This document shows, in pieces, positions 16,721-24,567 of a stretch of DNA of 64,000 nt. The stretch spans positions 1 through 64,000 of the forward strand of contig CAZPIO010000003.1 in assembly GCA_964586235.1 (NCBI GenBank), in the 5' to 3' direction. Position 1 is the stretch's first letter. Each line of letters starts with the position of its first letter. The position numbers and the translations under genes were made by a program. Source of the DNA: JAUCQB01 sp964586235. GTDB lineage: Bacteria; Planctomycetota; Phycisphaerae; UBA1845; PWPN01. The notes under the pieces were generated by a model. That model saw only the letters and a list, made by a program, of their open reading frames with translations. It ran no database searches and had not been told where the DNA came from.

Positions 16721-17092
16721 TCAATCGCCCGCGGCCGGGCTGAGATCCGGCGGCTCCGCCGCATCCAGCACCGGCTTGAGGACCCGGCGAATACACTCTA
16801 CGTATTGATGCCAGACGGCGGCACGGTGTTGCAGCCGCCGCTTGCCCTTCTTCGTCATCGCGTACCACTTGCGGTCGCGGCCCGTGGTATCATCCCACCG
16901 GCTGGCGATAAGGCCTTTGTCTTCGAGCCGATGGAGGAGCGGGTACAGCGTACCGGCCTGAAGACGCACCAGATTGCCGCTGGCCTCGCGCAGCCGCTTC
17001 TGGATCGCGTAGCCGTACGCCGGCCCTTCCATCAACACGGCCAGAATCATCAAATCCAGGCTGCCACGAACCAGATCACGATCGACCGCCAT
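16721..17092 (-). CDS. PadR-family transcriptional regulator
   Basis: A 123-residue protein with the PadR winged helix: GSLDLMILAVL near the N-terminus, GYAIQKRL, the recognition-helix region RLQAGTLYPLLHRLEDKGLI, and a wing with WYAMTKKGKRRL. A short C-terminal helix for dimerisation follows. PadR proteins usually repress their own operon and a membrane partner. The start ATG lies about 35 bases downstream of a near-consensus sigma-70 promoter. The next gene, with a HAAS-like domain, is the expected partner. Confidence 0.9.
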   Translation of the reverse strand: MAVDRDLVRGSLDLMILAVLMEGPAYGYAIQKRLREASGNLVRLQAGTLYPLLHRLEDKGLIASRWDDTTGRDRKWYAMTKKGKRRLQHRAAVWHQYVECIRRVLKPVLDAAEPPDLSPAAGD

Positions 17093-17132
17093 GAGAACAA
17101 TCCCTCGGAAGGCTGCATATGTAGACCATATA

Positions 17133-17161
17133 TATATAGCTCAAATATGTATCGTTGTCAA
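17133..17161 (-). promoter_or_regulatory. Sigma-70-type promoter of the padR operon
   Basis: On the minus strand TTGACA (17156-17161), a 17-base spacer and TATATA (17133-17138) form a near-perfect housekeeping promoter. The region is AT-rich in an otherwise GC-rich window. Two TACATAT direct repeats, one in the spacer and one near 17115, are candidate PadR contacts for autorepression. Confidence 0.7.
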
Positions 17162-17366
17162 ATCCCTGCAGCTTTTTTTCTTTCACGGCTCTCTTGCCTT
17201 GGCGTCTTCGTTTGCATCCTCGGCGTGCTCCGCGGTTGTTGGAAGCGGTCCCGGCTTCGCTTCTGGAGCTACGCCGTGGTGAGCGGGGGTTCGACAAACA
17301 AGCTATTAGCCCGCCACGGCGGGTCTTACCTTCGGCCGACTCTTGGCTCTTAGTGAAGAGGGAAGA

Positions 17367-17525
17367 CCACGCGGATAAACCGCGTGGCTCGCCAAGACAA
17401 TGATCGTCGCTCCCCCCCACCTCCACGAAGAAGGTGGGGCACCCGGCAGACGGTTGTCGCGGTTGGAAGCCGCTCCACCGGCGGGATAAACCCGCCGGCT
17501 CGTCAAGATCGCGGCTGCAAGCCGC
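17367..17525. repeat. Chain of short hairpins, island 2
   Basis: Four stem-loops occur in 160 bases between padR and the next gene: CCACGCGG-ATAAA-CCGCGTGG (17367-17387), GCGGTT-GGA-AGCCGC (17459-17473, one G-T pair), CCGGCGGG-ATAAA-CCCGCCGG (17478-17498) and GCGGCT-GCA-AGCCGC (17511-17525). The ATAAA hairpins have the same loop and flank as those in the 15-kb island but different stems. Confidence 0.8.
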
Positions 17526-17623
17526 TCCTACAGGCGGCACCCACCCGCCAACCGCGATTGAACGGCGGGCATGCGGCCCTTACCATGTTCGTCGACGTTG
17601 CGATGGCGTTTGCGGAGGTCGCT

Positions 17624-18205
17624 GTGAACTGCCCCTTCTGTGCCGAAGAGATTCAGGATGCAGCCGTACTGTGCCGGTTCTGCGGGGCGACGAAACGGGA
17701 CGGCCAGTGGTATCCGCCGGCGGGGCCAGCGACCCGGGGCCCCCGTCGCAAAGGCGCTTTTACCATTAAGACGGCCGGAGTGCTGTTCATCTTGTCCGGC
17801 CTGTATGCCCTGATCACCCTGACCTCCGAAGTGCCGCTTTTCGGGGCCATGCGAGGTGGTGTGACGGCCGTGTGCTACAATCTGGGCTTTGCGGCCCTGT
17901 TCGTGGGGATCGGCATCGGATTGATGATGGGCAGGCCGTGGGGTTACGAGCTGGTGATCGGCGGCACTGTTTTGTACAGCATCGACAAGATCCTGTTCAT
18001 TTTCGACAAGCCCGCGCAAGATGCTTTCCTGGCCGCGAGCGGCCGCACGGGAGAACTGGCGACTCTTCTGGGCGCCCCCGAGGCTGACCTGATGGCGATG
18101 CTGAACCAGGTCATCGTCGTTGTCTCCGTGACCGGTTTGGTTTGCTGGTGGGGATTCGCCCTGTACATTTACCTCCGCCGTGACTACTTCCGAGGCCAGC
18201 GATGA
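17624..18205 (+). CDS. Zinc-ribbon membrane protein, unknown function
   Basis: A 193-residue protein starting with a double-Cys zinc ribbon (NCPFCAEEIQDAAVLCRFCG) followed by a Pro/Gly/Arg linker and four hydrophobic segments (from about residues 48, 77, 107 and 160). The GTG start is preferred over an upstream ATG because GGAGG lies five bases before it and the ribbon begins at residue 2. The stop overlaps the ATG of the downstream permease (ATGA), implying translational coupling and a shared role. No family function is known. Confidence 0.75.
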   Translation: MNCPFCAEEIQDAAVLCRFCGATKRDGQWYPPAGPATRGPRRKGAFTIKTAGVLFILSGLYALITLTSEVPLFGAMRGGVTAVCYNLGFAALFVGIGIGLMMGRPWGYELVIGGTVLYSIDKILFIFDKPAQDAFLAASGRTGELATLLGAPEADLMAMLNQVIVVVSVTGLVCWWGFALYIYLRRDYFRGQR

Positions 18206-19707
18206 GACAGGATCTGCCTCGCAGAATCGGTTTCTGGGGCGGTTCCGGCATCATGGTCGGCATCATCATCGGCAGCGGCATCTTCCGCACGCCCACGTCG
18301 ATCGCCCGGGAGATGGGCGACAGCAGGCTGATTCTGCTGCTGTGGCTGCTGGGCGGCTTGCTTTCGCTGGCCGGGGCTCTCACCTTCGCCGAGCTCGGCA
18401 CCATGTTTCCTCGCTCGGGCGGGATCTATGCTTATATCTACGAGGGCCTCGGCGGAACGGTGGCCTTCGTTTTCGGCTGGACGTACATGCTTCTCGGCAA
18501 GCCGCTGGCCGCCTCAGCCATCACCTGGGTCTTCGCGGAGCATTTTAACAAGCTCTTCGGCCTGAACTGGAGCGTGCCAGCCGTGACCTGCGTCGTCCTG
18601 ATCGCGCTCACGGCCGTGAACACGATGCAGGTACAACTCGGCGCCGGGCTGGCCATCGTGCTCACCAGCCTGAAAGCCCTGGCCCTCGCGGCCGTCATCG
18701 TGCTCGGACTCGCTCTGAGCGGAGGCTCCACCGCAAACCTGGCAGCCGTCGAGTCGCCCAAGCCATTCCTGGCTGCTCTGGCGCCGGTGCTGGCCGCCGT
18801 TTTGTGGACCTATGACGGCTGGGCCGATGTGACGTCGGTCGCAGGCGAAATCCGCGAGCCGCACCGGCTTCTGCCTCGGATACTCCTTGTCGGCACAGGT
18901 GTCTGCATCGCCCTGTTCGTGGGCGTCAACGCGGTGTACATCTATATGGTGCCGCTGACCCAGATGCGCGGTGTGCCAACCGTGGCCCCACTGGTGATGG
19001 AGAAGCTCTGCGGGCCCATCGGGGCAACAGTCGTCACCATCATGGTGATGATCTCGACGCTGGGGGCCTCGCACGGATCCATCATCACCGGGGCCCGTGT
19101 CACTTTTGCCCAGGCTCGCGACGGCCTGCTGTTTCGCGTCCTCGGGCACATTCATCACCGGTACCAGACCCCGCACGTGGCCTTGTGGTGCCAGGCGATC
19201 CTGTCCTGCGTCGCGGTGTGCTTCCTGAAGCACTTCGAACGGCTGACGGGCGGCTTCGTGTTCACGATGTGGATCTTCTACGCAGCGGCGGCCATATCCA
19301 TGATCGTGCTGCGCATCCGGCGGCCGGAGCTGAACCGCCCCTGTCGGTGCTGGGGTTATCCGGTCGTGCCCGTCGTGTTCATTGCCGCCTCGCTGCTGAT
19401 CACCGTGCTGGCGATCAAGGCTTCGCCCGTCGAGACCCTCGCCTGGCTCGGCATTCTGGTCGCGGGCGCACCGGCGTACTACCTCTGGCGGCGGTGGGTG
19501 CCGGTTGAGGAACACGTGCCAGTGGGTCTGTGTCCGGGATGCGGCTACAACCTCTACGGCCTGCGCGAGCAGCGCTGCCCCGAGTGCGGTCGCACGTTCA
19601 CCTTTGAGGAGGTCCGCTCGACACCGCAGTCCCTCGGGTTTGCGACTGCCGTGCAGGAGGCCAAGGGGCCATCGGAGCCTGGAGAACCCGTGGGCAGGCA
19701 TCACTGA
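18202..19707 (+). CDS. APC-superfamily amino acid permease with C-terminal Zn ribbon
   Basis: A 501-residue integral membrane protein. The N-terminal IGFWGGSGIMVGIIIGSGIF pattern is the helix-1 signature of LAT/APC amino-acid exchangers, with about 12 hydrophobic helices over residues 10-430. The C-terminus carries a rubredoxin-like ribbon, CPGCGYNLYGL...RCPECGRTF (about 450-475), unusual for a permease but repeated in other membrane proteins here. The likely role is cytoplasmic-membrane uptake or exchange of amino acids; the substrate is unknown. It is coupled by a 4-base overlap to the upstream Zn-ribbon membrane protein. Confidence 0.85.
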   Translation: MRQDLPRRIGFWGGSGIMVGIIIGSGIFRTPTSIAREMGDSRLILLLWLLGGLLSLAGALTFAELGTMFPRSGGIYAYIYEGLGGTVAFVFGWTYMLLGKPLAASAITWVFAEHFNKLFGLNWSVPAVTCVVLIALTAVNTMQVQLGAGLAIVLTSLKALALAAVIVLGLALSGGSTANLAAVESPKPFLAALAPVLAAVLWTYDGWADVTSVAGEIREPHRLLPRILLVGTGVCIALFVGVNAVYIYMVPLTQMRGVPTVAPLVMEKLCGPIGATVVTIMVMISTLGASHGSIITGARVTFAQARDGLLFRVLGHIHHRYQTPHVALWCQAILSCVAVCFLKHFERLTGGFVFTMWIFYAAAAISMIVLRIRRPELNRPCRCWGYPVVPVVFIAASLLITVLAIKASPVETLAWLGILVAGAPAYYLWRRWVPVEEHVPVGLCPGCGYNLYGLREQRCPECGRTFTFEEVRSTPQSLGFATAVQEAKGPSEPGEPVGRHH

Positions 19708-19763
19708 CTGCCTGACCCCGGCGGAGAAGAATCGCAACTCAACGCGAAAAGCGGGAGGTAAGC

Positions 19764-21224
19764 ATGAAAGCACGGTTGCTCGCAGTCATGGCTCTCACGG
19801 CAGTTGGCCCGCTTACCGCCCAAGCCAGGCCGATGAACGTCATCTTCATTCTGTGCGACGACTTGAATGCTCGCCAGGCGTGTTACGGCTACAAGGAGGT
19901 CAGGTCGCCGAACCTTGATCGCATGGCCTCGGAAGGCACGCGATTCGATCGAGCCTATTGCCAGTACCCGGTCTGCAACCCGACCCGTTGTTCCCTGCTC
20001 ACCGGCCTGCGGCCTGAAACGACCCGGATCCTCAGCAATAACACGCCGCTCCGCACCGTTTTGCCGAACGCGGTGGCCTTGCCTCAGTGTTTCAAGCAGC
20101 AGGGCTACTGGACCGCGGCGGTCAACAAGTTCTTCCACGAGCGCGACAACGACGGGGAGCATTCATGGAATAAGCTGGCGCGGTACGGTGATTCGCGGAA
20201 CCCGGTGCTGGAGAAGGCCCGGAAGGAATTCGAGGCCACCCACGGTTCCGTCCAGGACGAGAAGAACCGGGGACTCTGGCGGCAGAGACAGACGGAGCTC
20301 AAGGACCTTCTTGGCGGCCAGACGCCGCCGGGCCTTGGGCCCACCGATATGACCGACGAAGAGCACGCCGACGGAAAGGGCGTCCGGCAGGTCATCGAGT
20401 GGCTGGAGACCAAGGCGTACGGTGACAAACCCTTCTTCATCGGCTGGGGCGTGGCCCGGCCTCACATCGCCCACTGGGCACCCCAGAAGTACTTCGATAT
20501 GTATCCGCTGGAGCGGTTCCGCTTCGACCCGCAGCCTGAAGACGACTGGAGAGACATCCCCGAAATCGCCTTCAGCCCGAGGTACAAGCTCTACGGCGAT
20601 CCGTTCAACAACGATCGCATCCGCCGCGAATATACCGCCGCCTATTACGCCTGCATCACGTTTATCGATACGCAGGTCGGCCTCTTGCTGGAGGCCTTGA
20701 AGCGGCTCGGGCTGGAGGATAACACAATCGTTGTCTTTACCGGCGACCACGGCTACCTGCTCGGCGAGCACCGCCTGTGGGAGAAGGCCATGCTGTTCGA
20801 GGAGGTGGCCCGCGTTCCACTGATTGTGAAGGTACCCGGCAAGACGAAACCGGGCAGCGTGTGCCCACGGCTGGTGGAGTTCGTCGATCTCTACCCGACC
20901 CTGGCGGAGTTGTGCGGGATCAGACCGCCGGAGAATCTGGAAGGCTGCAGCCTGGTGCCGCTGCTTGAGAAACCGGACCAACCGTGGAAGAGCGCGGCAT
21001 TCACGATCGTCAACCGGCCCAACAACGTAGTCGGCCGGAGCGTGCGATCGGAAAGGGCCCGCTACACGGAGTGGGGCAGCCGTGAGGTGTGCGAACTCTA
21101 CGACCTGATCGAGGACCCGCACTCGTTCCAGAATGTCGCGAAGGAACCGAAATACGCCGACGTGCTCAAGGAAATGCGCTCGCTGCTGAACGGGGGCTGG
21201 AAGGCGGCAATGCCCAGGCGATGA
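19764..21224 (+). CDS. Secreted sulfatase, iduronate-2-sulfatase-like (Cys type)
   Basis: A 486-residue sulfatase with a signal peptide (to about residue 22, AQA). The metal-binding DD appears in FILCDDLN, and the formylglycine motif C-x-P-x-R as VCNPTRCSLLTG. The C-terminal metal motif is FTGDHGYLLGEH. GWGVARPHIAHWAP and the overall layout resemble iduronate-2-sulfatases (S1_7-like). It would hydrolyse sulfate esters of sulfated polysaccharides outside the cytoplasm after Cys maturation to formylglycine; no maturase is encoded in the window. A GGGAGGT ribosome-binding site precedes the ATG. Confidence 0.9.
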   Translation: MKARLLAVMALTAVGPLTAQARPMNVIFILCDDLNARQACYGYKEVRSPNLDRMASEGTRFDRAYCQYPVCNPTRCSLLTGLRPETTRILSNNTPLRTVLPNAVALPQCFKQQGYWTAAVNKFFHERDNDGEHSWNKLARYGDSRNPVLEKARKEFEATHGSVQDEKNRGLWRQRQTELKDLLGGQTPPGLGPTDMTDEEHADGKGVRQVIEWLETKAYGDKPFFIGWGVARPHIAHWAPQKYFDMYPLERFRFDPQPEDDWRDIPEIAFSPRYKLYGDPFNNDRIRREYTAAYYACITFIDTQVGLLLEALKRLGLEDNTIVVFTGDHGYLLGEHRLWEKAMLFEEVARVPLIVKVPGKTKPGSVCPRLVEFVDLYPTLAELCGIRPPENLEGCSLVPLLEKPDQPWKSAAFTIVNRPNNVVGRSVRSERARYTEWGSREVCELYDLIEDPHSFQNVAKEPKYADVLKEMRSLLNGGWKAAMPRR

Positions 21225-21291
21225 ACCGCCCGGCCAGGGATCCGTTCCGCGACGCCTCTCCTCGCGGAATTCTTTTCGCATTTGGCCAAAT

Positions 21292-21339
21292 GAGGATGGG
21301 AATCCTCAGCGGAGTGGTCCCAGATAGGAATCTGGGACC
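21292..21339. repeat. Paired AT-capped hairpins, island 3
   Basis: GAGGAT-GGGA-ATCCTC (21292-21307) is followed by GGTCCCAGAT-AGGA-ATCTGGGACC (21316-21339, 10-bp perfect stem). The pair lies between the convergent sulfatase and the Zn-ribbon membrane gene, where it could act as a bidirectional transcription barrier. Copies occur near 23006 and 27664. Confidence 0.8.
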
Positions 21340-21359
21340 AGCGGTCAATCTGGGGCCTG

Positions 21360-22862
21360 CTACCTCGGCCACGATGCCGCTGCCCCACCGCGTGGCGGTG
21401 TGGCCGGGGCCTCCACGGCCTCCTCCAGATCTTCGCGTTGAAGGGGCACGTTTTGAAAGACCATCTCTTTGCCCCAGATACGGTCGTAAAACGTGTCCCT
21501 CTCCGCCATCTCGACAGACGGGGTCAGGATCACGTCGATCATCGTGATCTCGGGTGCCGGGCGGTCAATCTCGCCCCGTTCGTCGTATCGGCGAAGGCCT
21601 GAAGGGTCAACGCAGTACATGCCCCGGCGAACCTCACGGCCGGCGATCTTCGCCACGACCTCTGAGGCAATCGGCACCCCAAGGCCTTTCTCTCGAATAG
21701 CGAGTTCCAGAACCGATTTCGTTTCCGAGCGCGCAAACAACTTGGCCGCGACTGACAGTTGCCCGTTCTTCAGCGGATCCAGCTTTTCATCGGTCAACAG
21801 TTCGATTGCCTGGCGATCGGACGCAACGACTTCGATGGGGACGGTGACCGTCGTGCTCCACCTGTGGCGGGTCTTCGGCCAGCGTTTGGCCTGGCCGGGC
21901 CTGTTAATGTCGCCCGTCTTGAACGGCCGCGACCCGTCGTGCAGCCCGGTGTCGATTTCAAAGACCAAGTTGTGCTTTCCGGGCGGGATCTCCGTGAAGA
22001 TTCTGCCGCTGATCGGCCAGTAGGCCGTCCCGCTGAGTTGATCCGGGGCGGCGGGGCGAGTCGTGGCCTGATGAGGCTCGCGAATCTCGATTTGTCGGGT
22101 CCCGTCCAGCGTGAGCCGCGACAAGGCCAGCATCAACTTGAGTTTAAGCAGATCCCAGGTCGTGCCGCTCCTGATCTCGAACTCGAACGGCTGTGCTTGT
22201 CGCACTCGGCCGTGAACGTTCACCACCGGTTGTGGGCCGAAAAATGCGATCGCCACCCGCCCAAACTGCTCATCGGAGATGGAGCCGCTTCTGTCCGCTG
22301 CGGAGAGAAAGCTGTCGGCCCAATGCAGCGGCCCGCGCCAGCCGTCGGGCTTGGTCTGCATGTGCTTGATCAATTGATCGATGGCGGCCGCGGTATCCCG
22401 TTTCGACAGTTGGCCCGCGTTCAACCGCCGCTCGAGTTCCTGCCAGTCCCACGGCTGACTCGCGGTGGTTGCCAGGTTGGCGATGAGCTTGCTGGTCGGC
22501 AGAGAAGCTGGAGTCGCAGATACGGCACGGGGCCGTGAGCGGGCAGCCAGCAATTGCAGACCGATCGGCGCGATCACGGCGGCGGCCATCAGACCCAACC
22601 CGATGAAGATGAGCCTCGGCCTGCGCTGGTACTCGGCAAACCGTATGGCCCGCCTGGCGGTGAGGTCCGACCCGCATTCCGGACAGACGACGTTCACGTC
22701 CGGCTTGATCCATCGAAGATCGTAGCCGCACCGCGTACATTTGGGATCGCTTAATACGGGGACACCGCGGATGCCGCGGTAGACAAAGATGACCCCGACG
22801 ATCAGGGCGCTGCCGAGGAACAACAACAGAATCACTTCAGATATCGCCACGCCGCCGCGCAC
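21360..22862 (-). CDS. Zn-ribbon membrane protein, unknown function
   Basis: A 500-residue protein. An N-terminal transmembrane helix (about 7-27) is followed by a zinc ribbon, CTRCGYDLRW...VVCPECGSDL (about 42-66), a second membrane helix (about 83-103) and a long, probably extracytoplasmic domain of about 390 residues with no recognised family. The C-terminal part contains beta-rich segments (PGKHNLVFEIDTG, TTVTVPIEVVA) suggesting immunoglobulin-like folds. The start is a GTG. It resembles other Planctomycetota proteins pairing the CxxCGYxL...CPECG ribbon with membrane helices. Confidence 0.65.
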   Translation of the reverse strand: MRGGVAISEVILLLFLGSALIVGVIFVYRGIRGVPVLSDPKCTRCGYDLRWIKPDVNVVCPECGSDLTARRAIRFAEYQRRPRLIFIGLGLMAAAVIAPIGLQLLAARSRPRAVSATPASLPTSKLIANLATTASQPWDWQELERRLNAGQLSKRDTAAAIDQLIKHMQTKPDGWRGPLHWADSFLSAADRSGSISDEQFGRVAIAFFGPQPVVNVHGRVRQAQPFEFEIRSGTTWDLLKLKLMLALSRLTLDGTRQIEIREPHQATTRPAAPDQLSGTAYWPISGRIFTEIPPGKHNLVFEIDTGLHDGSRPFKTGDINRPGQAKRWPKTRHRWSTTVTVPIEVVASDRQAIELLTDEKLDPLKNGQLSVAAKLFARSETKSVLELAIREKGLGVPIASEVVAKIAGREVRRGMYCVDPSGLRRYDERGEIDRPAPEITMIDVILTPSVEMAERDTFYDRIWGKEMVFQNVPLQREDLEEAVEAPATPPRGGAAASWPR

Positions 22863-22928
22863 CAGAGCACCTCACCCGACGCGAAATGTCAAGGACCCTT
22901 CGGGATGCTATCGACATCTGACGCGCAG

Positions 22929-23058
22929 GTCAATTTCGAGCATCGGCGAGTACATCAGACAAGGGTGACTCTCGTGGCGAAGCCTCTTATGCACCTGGCG
23001 ACAATGAGGATGGGAATCCTCAGCCGGTGGGTCCCAGATGGGAATCTGGGACCAGCGG
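22929..23058. repeat. 130-bp direct repeat, left copy, with hairpin pair
   Basis: Runs from GTCAATTTCGAGCATCGG to GGGACCAGCGG and is about 90 percent identical to 27588-27716. It contains GAGGAT-GGGA-ATCCTC (23006-23021) and GGTCCCAGAT-GGGA-ATCTGGGACC (23030-23053). Together the two copies bracket the SWIM and DUF6493-like genes. The rest of the gap 22863-23196 holds no gene. Confidence 0.85.
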
Positions 23059-23196
23059 TTCCGAGCATCGGAAAAGCCCGGCATGGCCAGACAGGGTGTT
23101 CGGTCGTGCCTGTCCGCACACTTGCCTTGTCTGCTGTTTTCCTGCAAGATGTAAGGAAAACCGTGTCTCATTCAGCAGGACGCGTGGAGGGACTCC

Positions 23197-24567
23197 ATGG
23201 GCGCCGCGGCAGCTCTCGATTTCACCTATCAATACCCGTTCCAGTCGGGCGTGGGAGACTTTGGACGCGGCTTCGGTCTGCGTCTGGCAACCTGCGGCCC
23301 GCACGGTGAGCACCCGTATTTCTTCGAGGGGCACCTGCGACAGCCGCGCCTCGTCGGGGACATGCTGCTGGTCTTGTCCGATGTCGTTCGCACACATTTC
23401 TTTCTGCCCCGGCCGACGCTGTTGGATCCGGTGATCACGTGCAGCGACGCGATGCTGCGGTTTGAGGGCTTTTCCGGCTGCTGCGGTGTCTACGCTCGGG
23501 CAGATCTGACCCCAGAGGCGTTTGATGCAGACATTCAGGGCCGCGGCACGACGAATGTCGATTTCAACAACCCGATGCGGGCGGCGCTGGCCCGGCTCAA
23601 CGACCGTGACGAGGCCCGCCTGGCCGTAGGCAGCGACGAGGTGGCCCTCTCGCGAGGCACGGAGCAATCCGTCGAAAAGAAGGTGAAGCTTCCCGTCCGG
23701 TGGGTCAAGGCCTTTGGCGAGGTGCAGGTCTACCAGCCCCTGCTTTCATTGAGGCACGAAATACCGGCAGCGGAGGCCCGACGCTTCATTCGTTCGTTTC
23801 CTCGGGGCGTTCCGCCGAAACAGCCATCTTACGTCACTCAAACCGGCAAGTCGCTTCGCCTGAGCCAGCGACAGACGCCAGGCGCGATCTGTATCGCCGG
23901 CCTTCACCGCATCCGTGTTCTTGAGCCCCTGCTCGGCAGCGCACGCAGCCTGCGGATATGGTCGGACGACCAGTCCGGTGTGAGCGGATGGGAGGTTGTC
24001 TTCGACGCCGGCCGCTTGTTCCTTCTCATCAGCCCGGAGTTGTATCGCGGTTTCTCGGGCGAGGGGCAGGCGCTCGAAAGGCTCGCGGTCGGAGACTGGC
24101 AGAGCTCGTTGCCGCAAGTGCAGGCCAGGCTTACCTGGCAGGCACAGATCGATCCATCCGAGATCGCCAGGAAAGCCGGTCTGGAGCTGCATTCCGTGGA
24201 AGCCGCACTGGCCGTTCTCGGCTCGCGAGGGCTTGCGGGGTACGACGTGTCGGCCGGTCGCTATTTCCATCGCGAACTGCCGTTCGAACTCGACAAGATC
24301 GACCAGTTGCAGCCCCGTTTGAAGGATGCCCGCAAGCTGCTCGACGACGGCGGAGTGAAGATCCTGACGACGCTGGGGGATGAGGCCGCCGATGTCGAAG
24401 TGGCAGGCACGGGGGTATTCCATCAGGTGCGTATTCGTCCGGAGGGCGACAAATGCACGTGCCCCTGGTTCGGTAAGCACCAGGGCCAGCGCGGACCGTG
24501 CAAACACATCCTCGCCGCCCGGATGTTTCTCGAAAAGGACGAACAACATGAGGAGACCGATTCGTGA
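23197..24567 (+). CDS. SWIM zinc-finger protein
   Basis: A 456-residue protein with a C-terminal SWIM zinc finger: Cys420, Cys422, then Cys435-Lys-His437 followed by ILAAR (the CxC...CxH pattern). SWIM fingers bind DNA or protein partners. The large N-terminal region (1-400) resembles SWIM proteins found beside MoxR/VWA-type gene sets, such as E. coli YehQ, but no enzymatic motif is visible. The ATG has GGAGGG eight bases upstream. Its stop overlaps the GTG start of the downstream giant protein, so the two are translationally coupled. The whole pair sits between two 130-bp direct repeats. Confidence 0.75.
   Translation: MGAAAALDFTYQYPFQSGVGDFGRGFGLRLATCGPHGEHPYFFEGHLRQPRLVGDMLLVLSDVVRTHFFLPRPTLLDPVITCSDAMLRFEGFSGCCGVYARADLTPEAFDADIQGRGTTNVDFNNPMRAALARLNDRDEARLAVGSDEVALSRGTEQSVEKKVKLPVRWVKAFGEVQVYQPLLSLRHEIPAAEARRFIRSFPRGVPPKQPSYVTQTGKSLRLSQRQTPGAICIAGLHRIRVLEPLLGSARSLRIWSDDQSGVSGWEVVFDAGRLFLLISPELYRGFSGEGQALERLAVGDWQSSLPQVQARLTWQAQIDPSEIARKAGLELHSVEAALAVLGSRGLAGYDVSAGRYFHRELPFELDKIDQLQPRLKDARKLLDDGGVKILTTLGDEAADVEVAGTGVFHQVRIRPEGDKCTCPWFGKHQGQRGPCKHILAARMFLEKDEQHEETDS

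Noticed and set aside
14821..17540. CRISPR-like array
   Set aside because: Repeats are palindromic, irregularly spaced, of varying sequence and without uniform spacers or cas genes.
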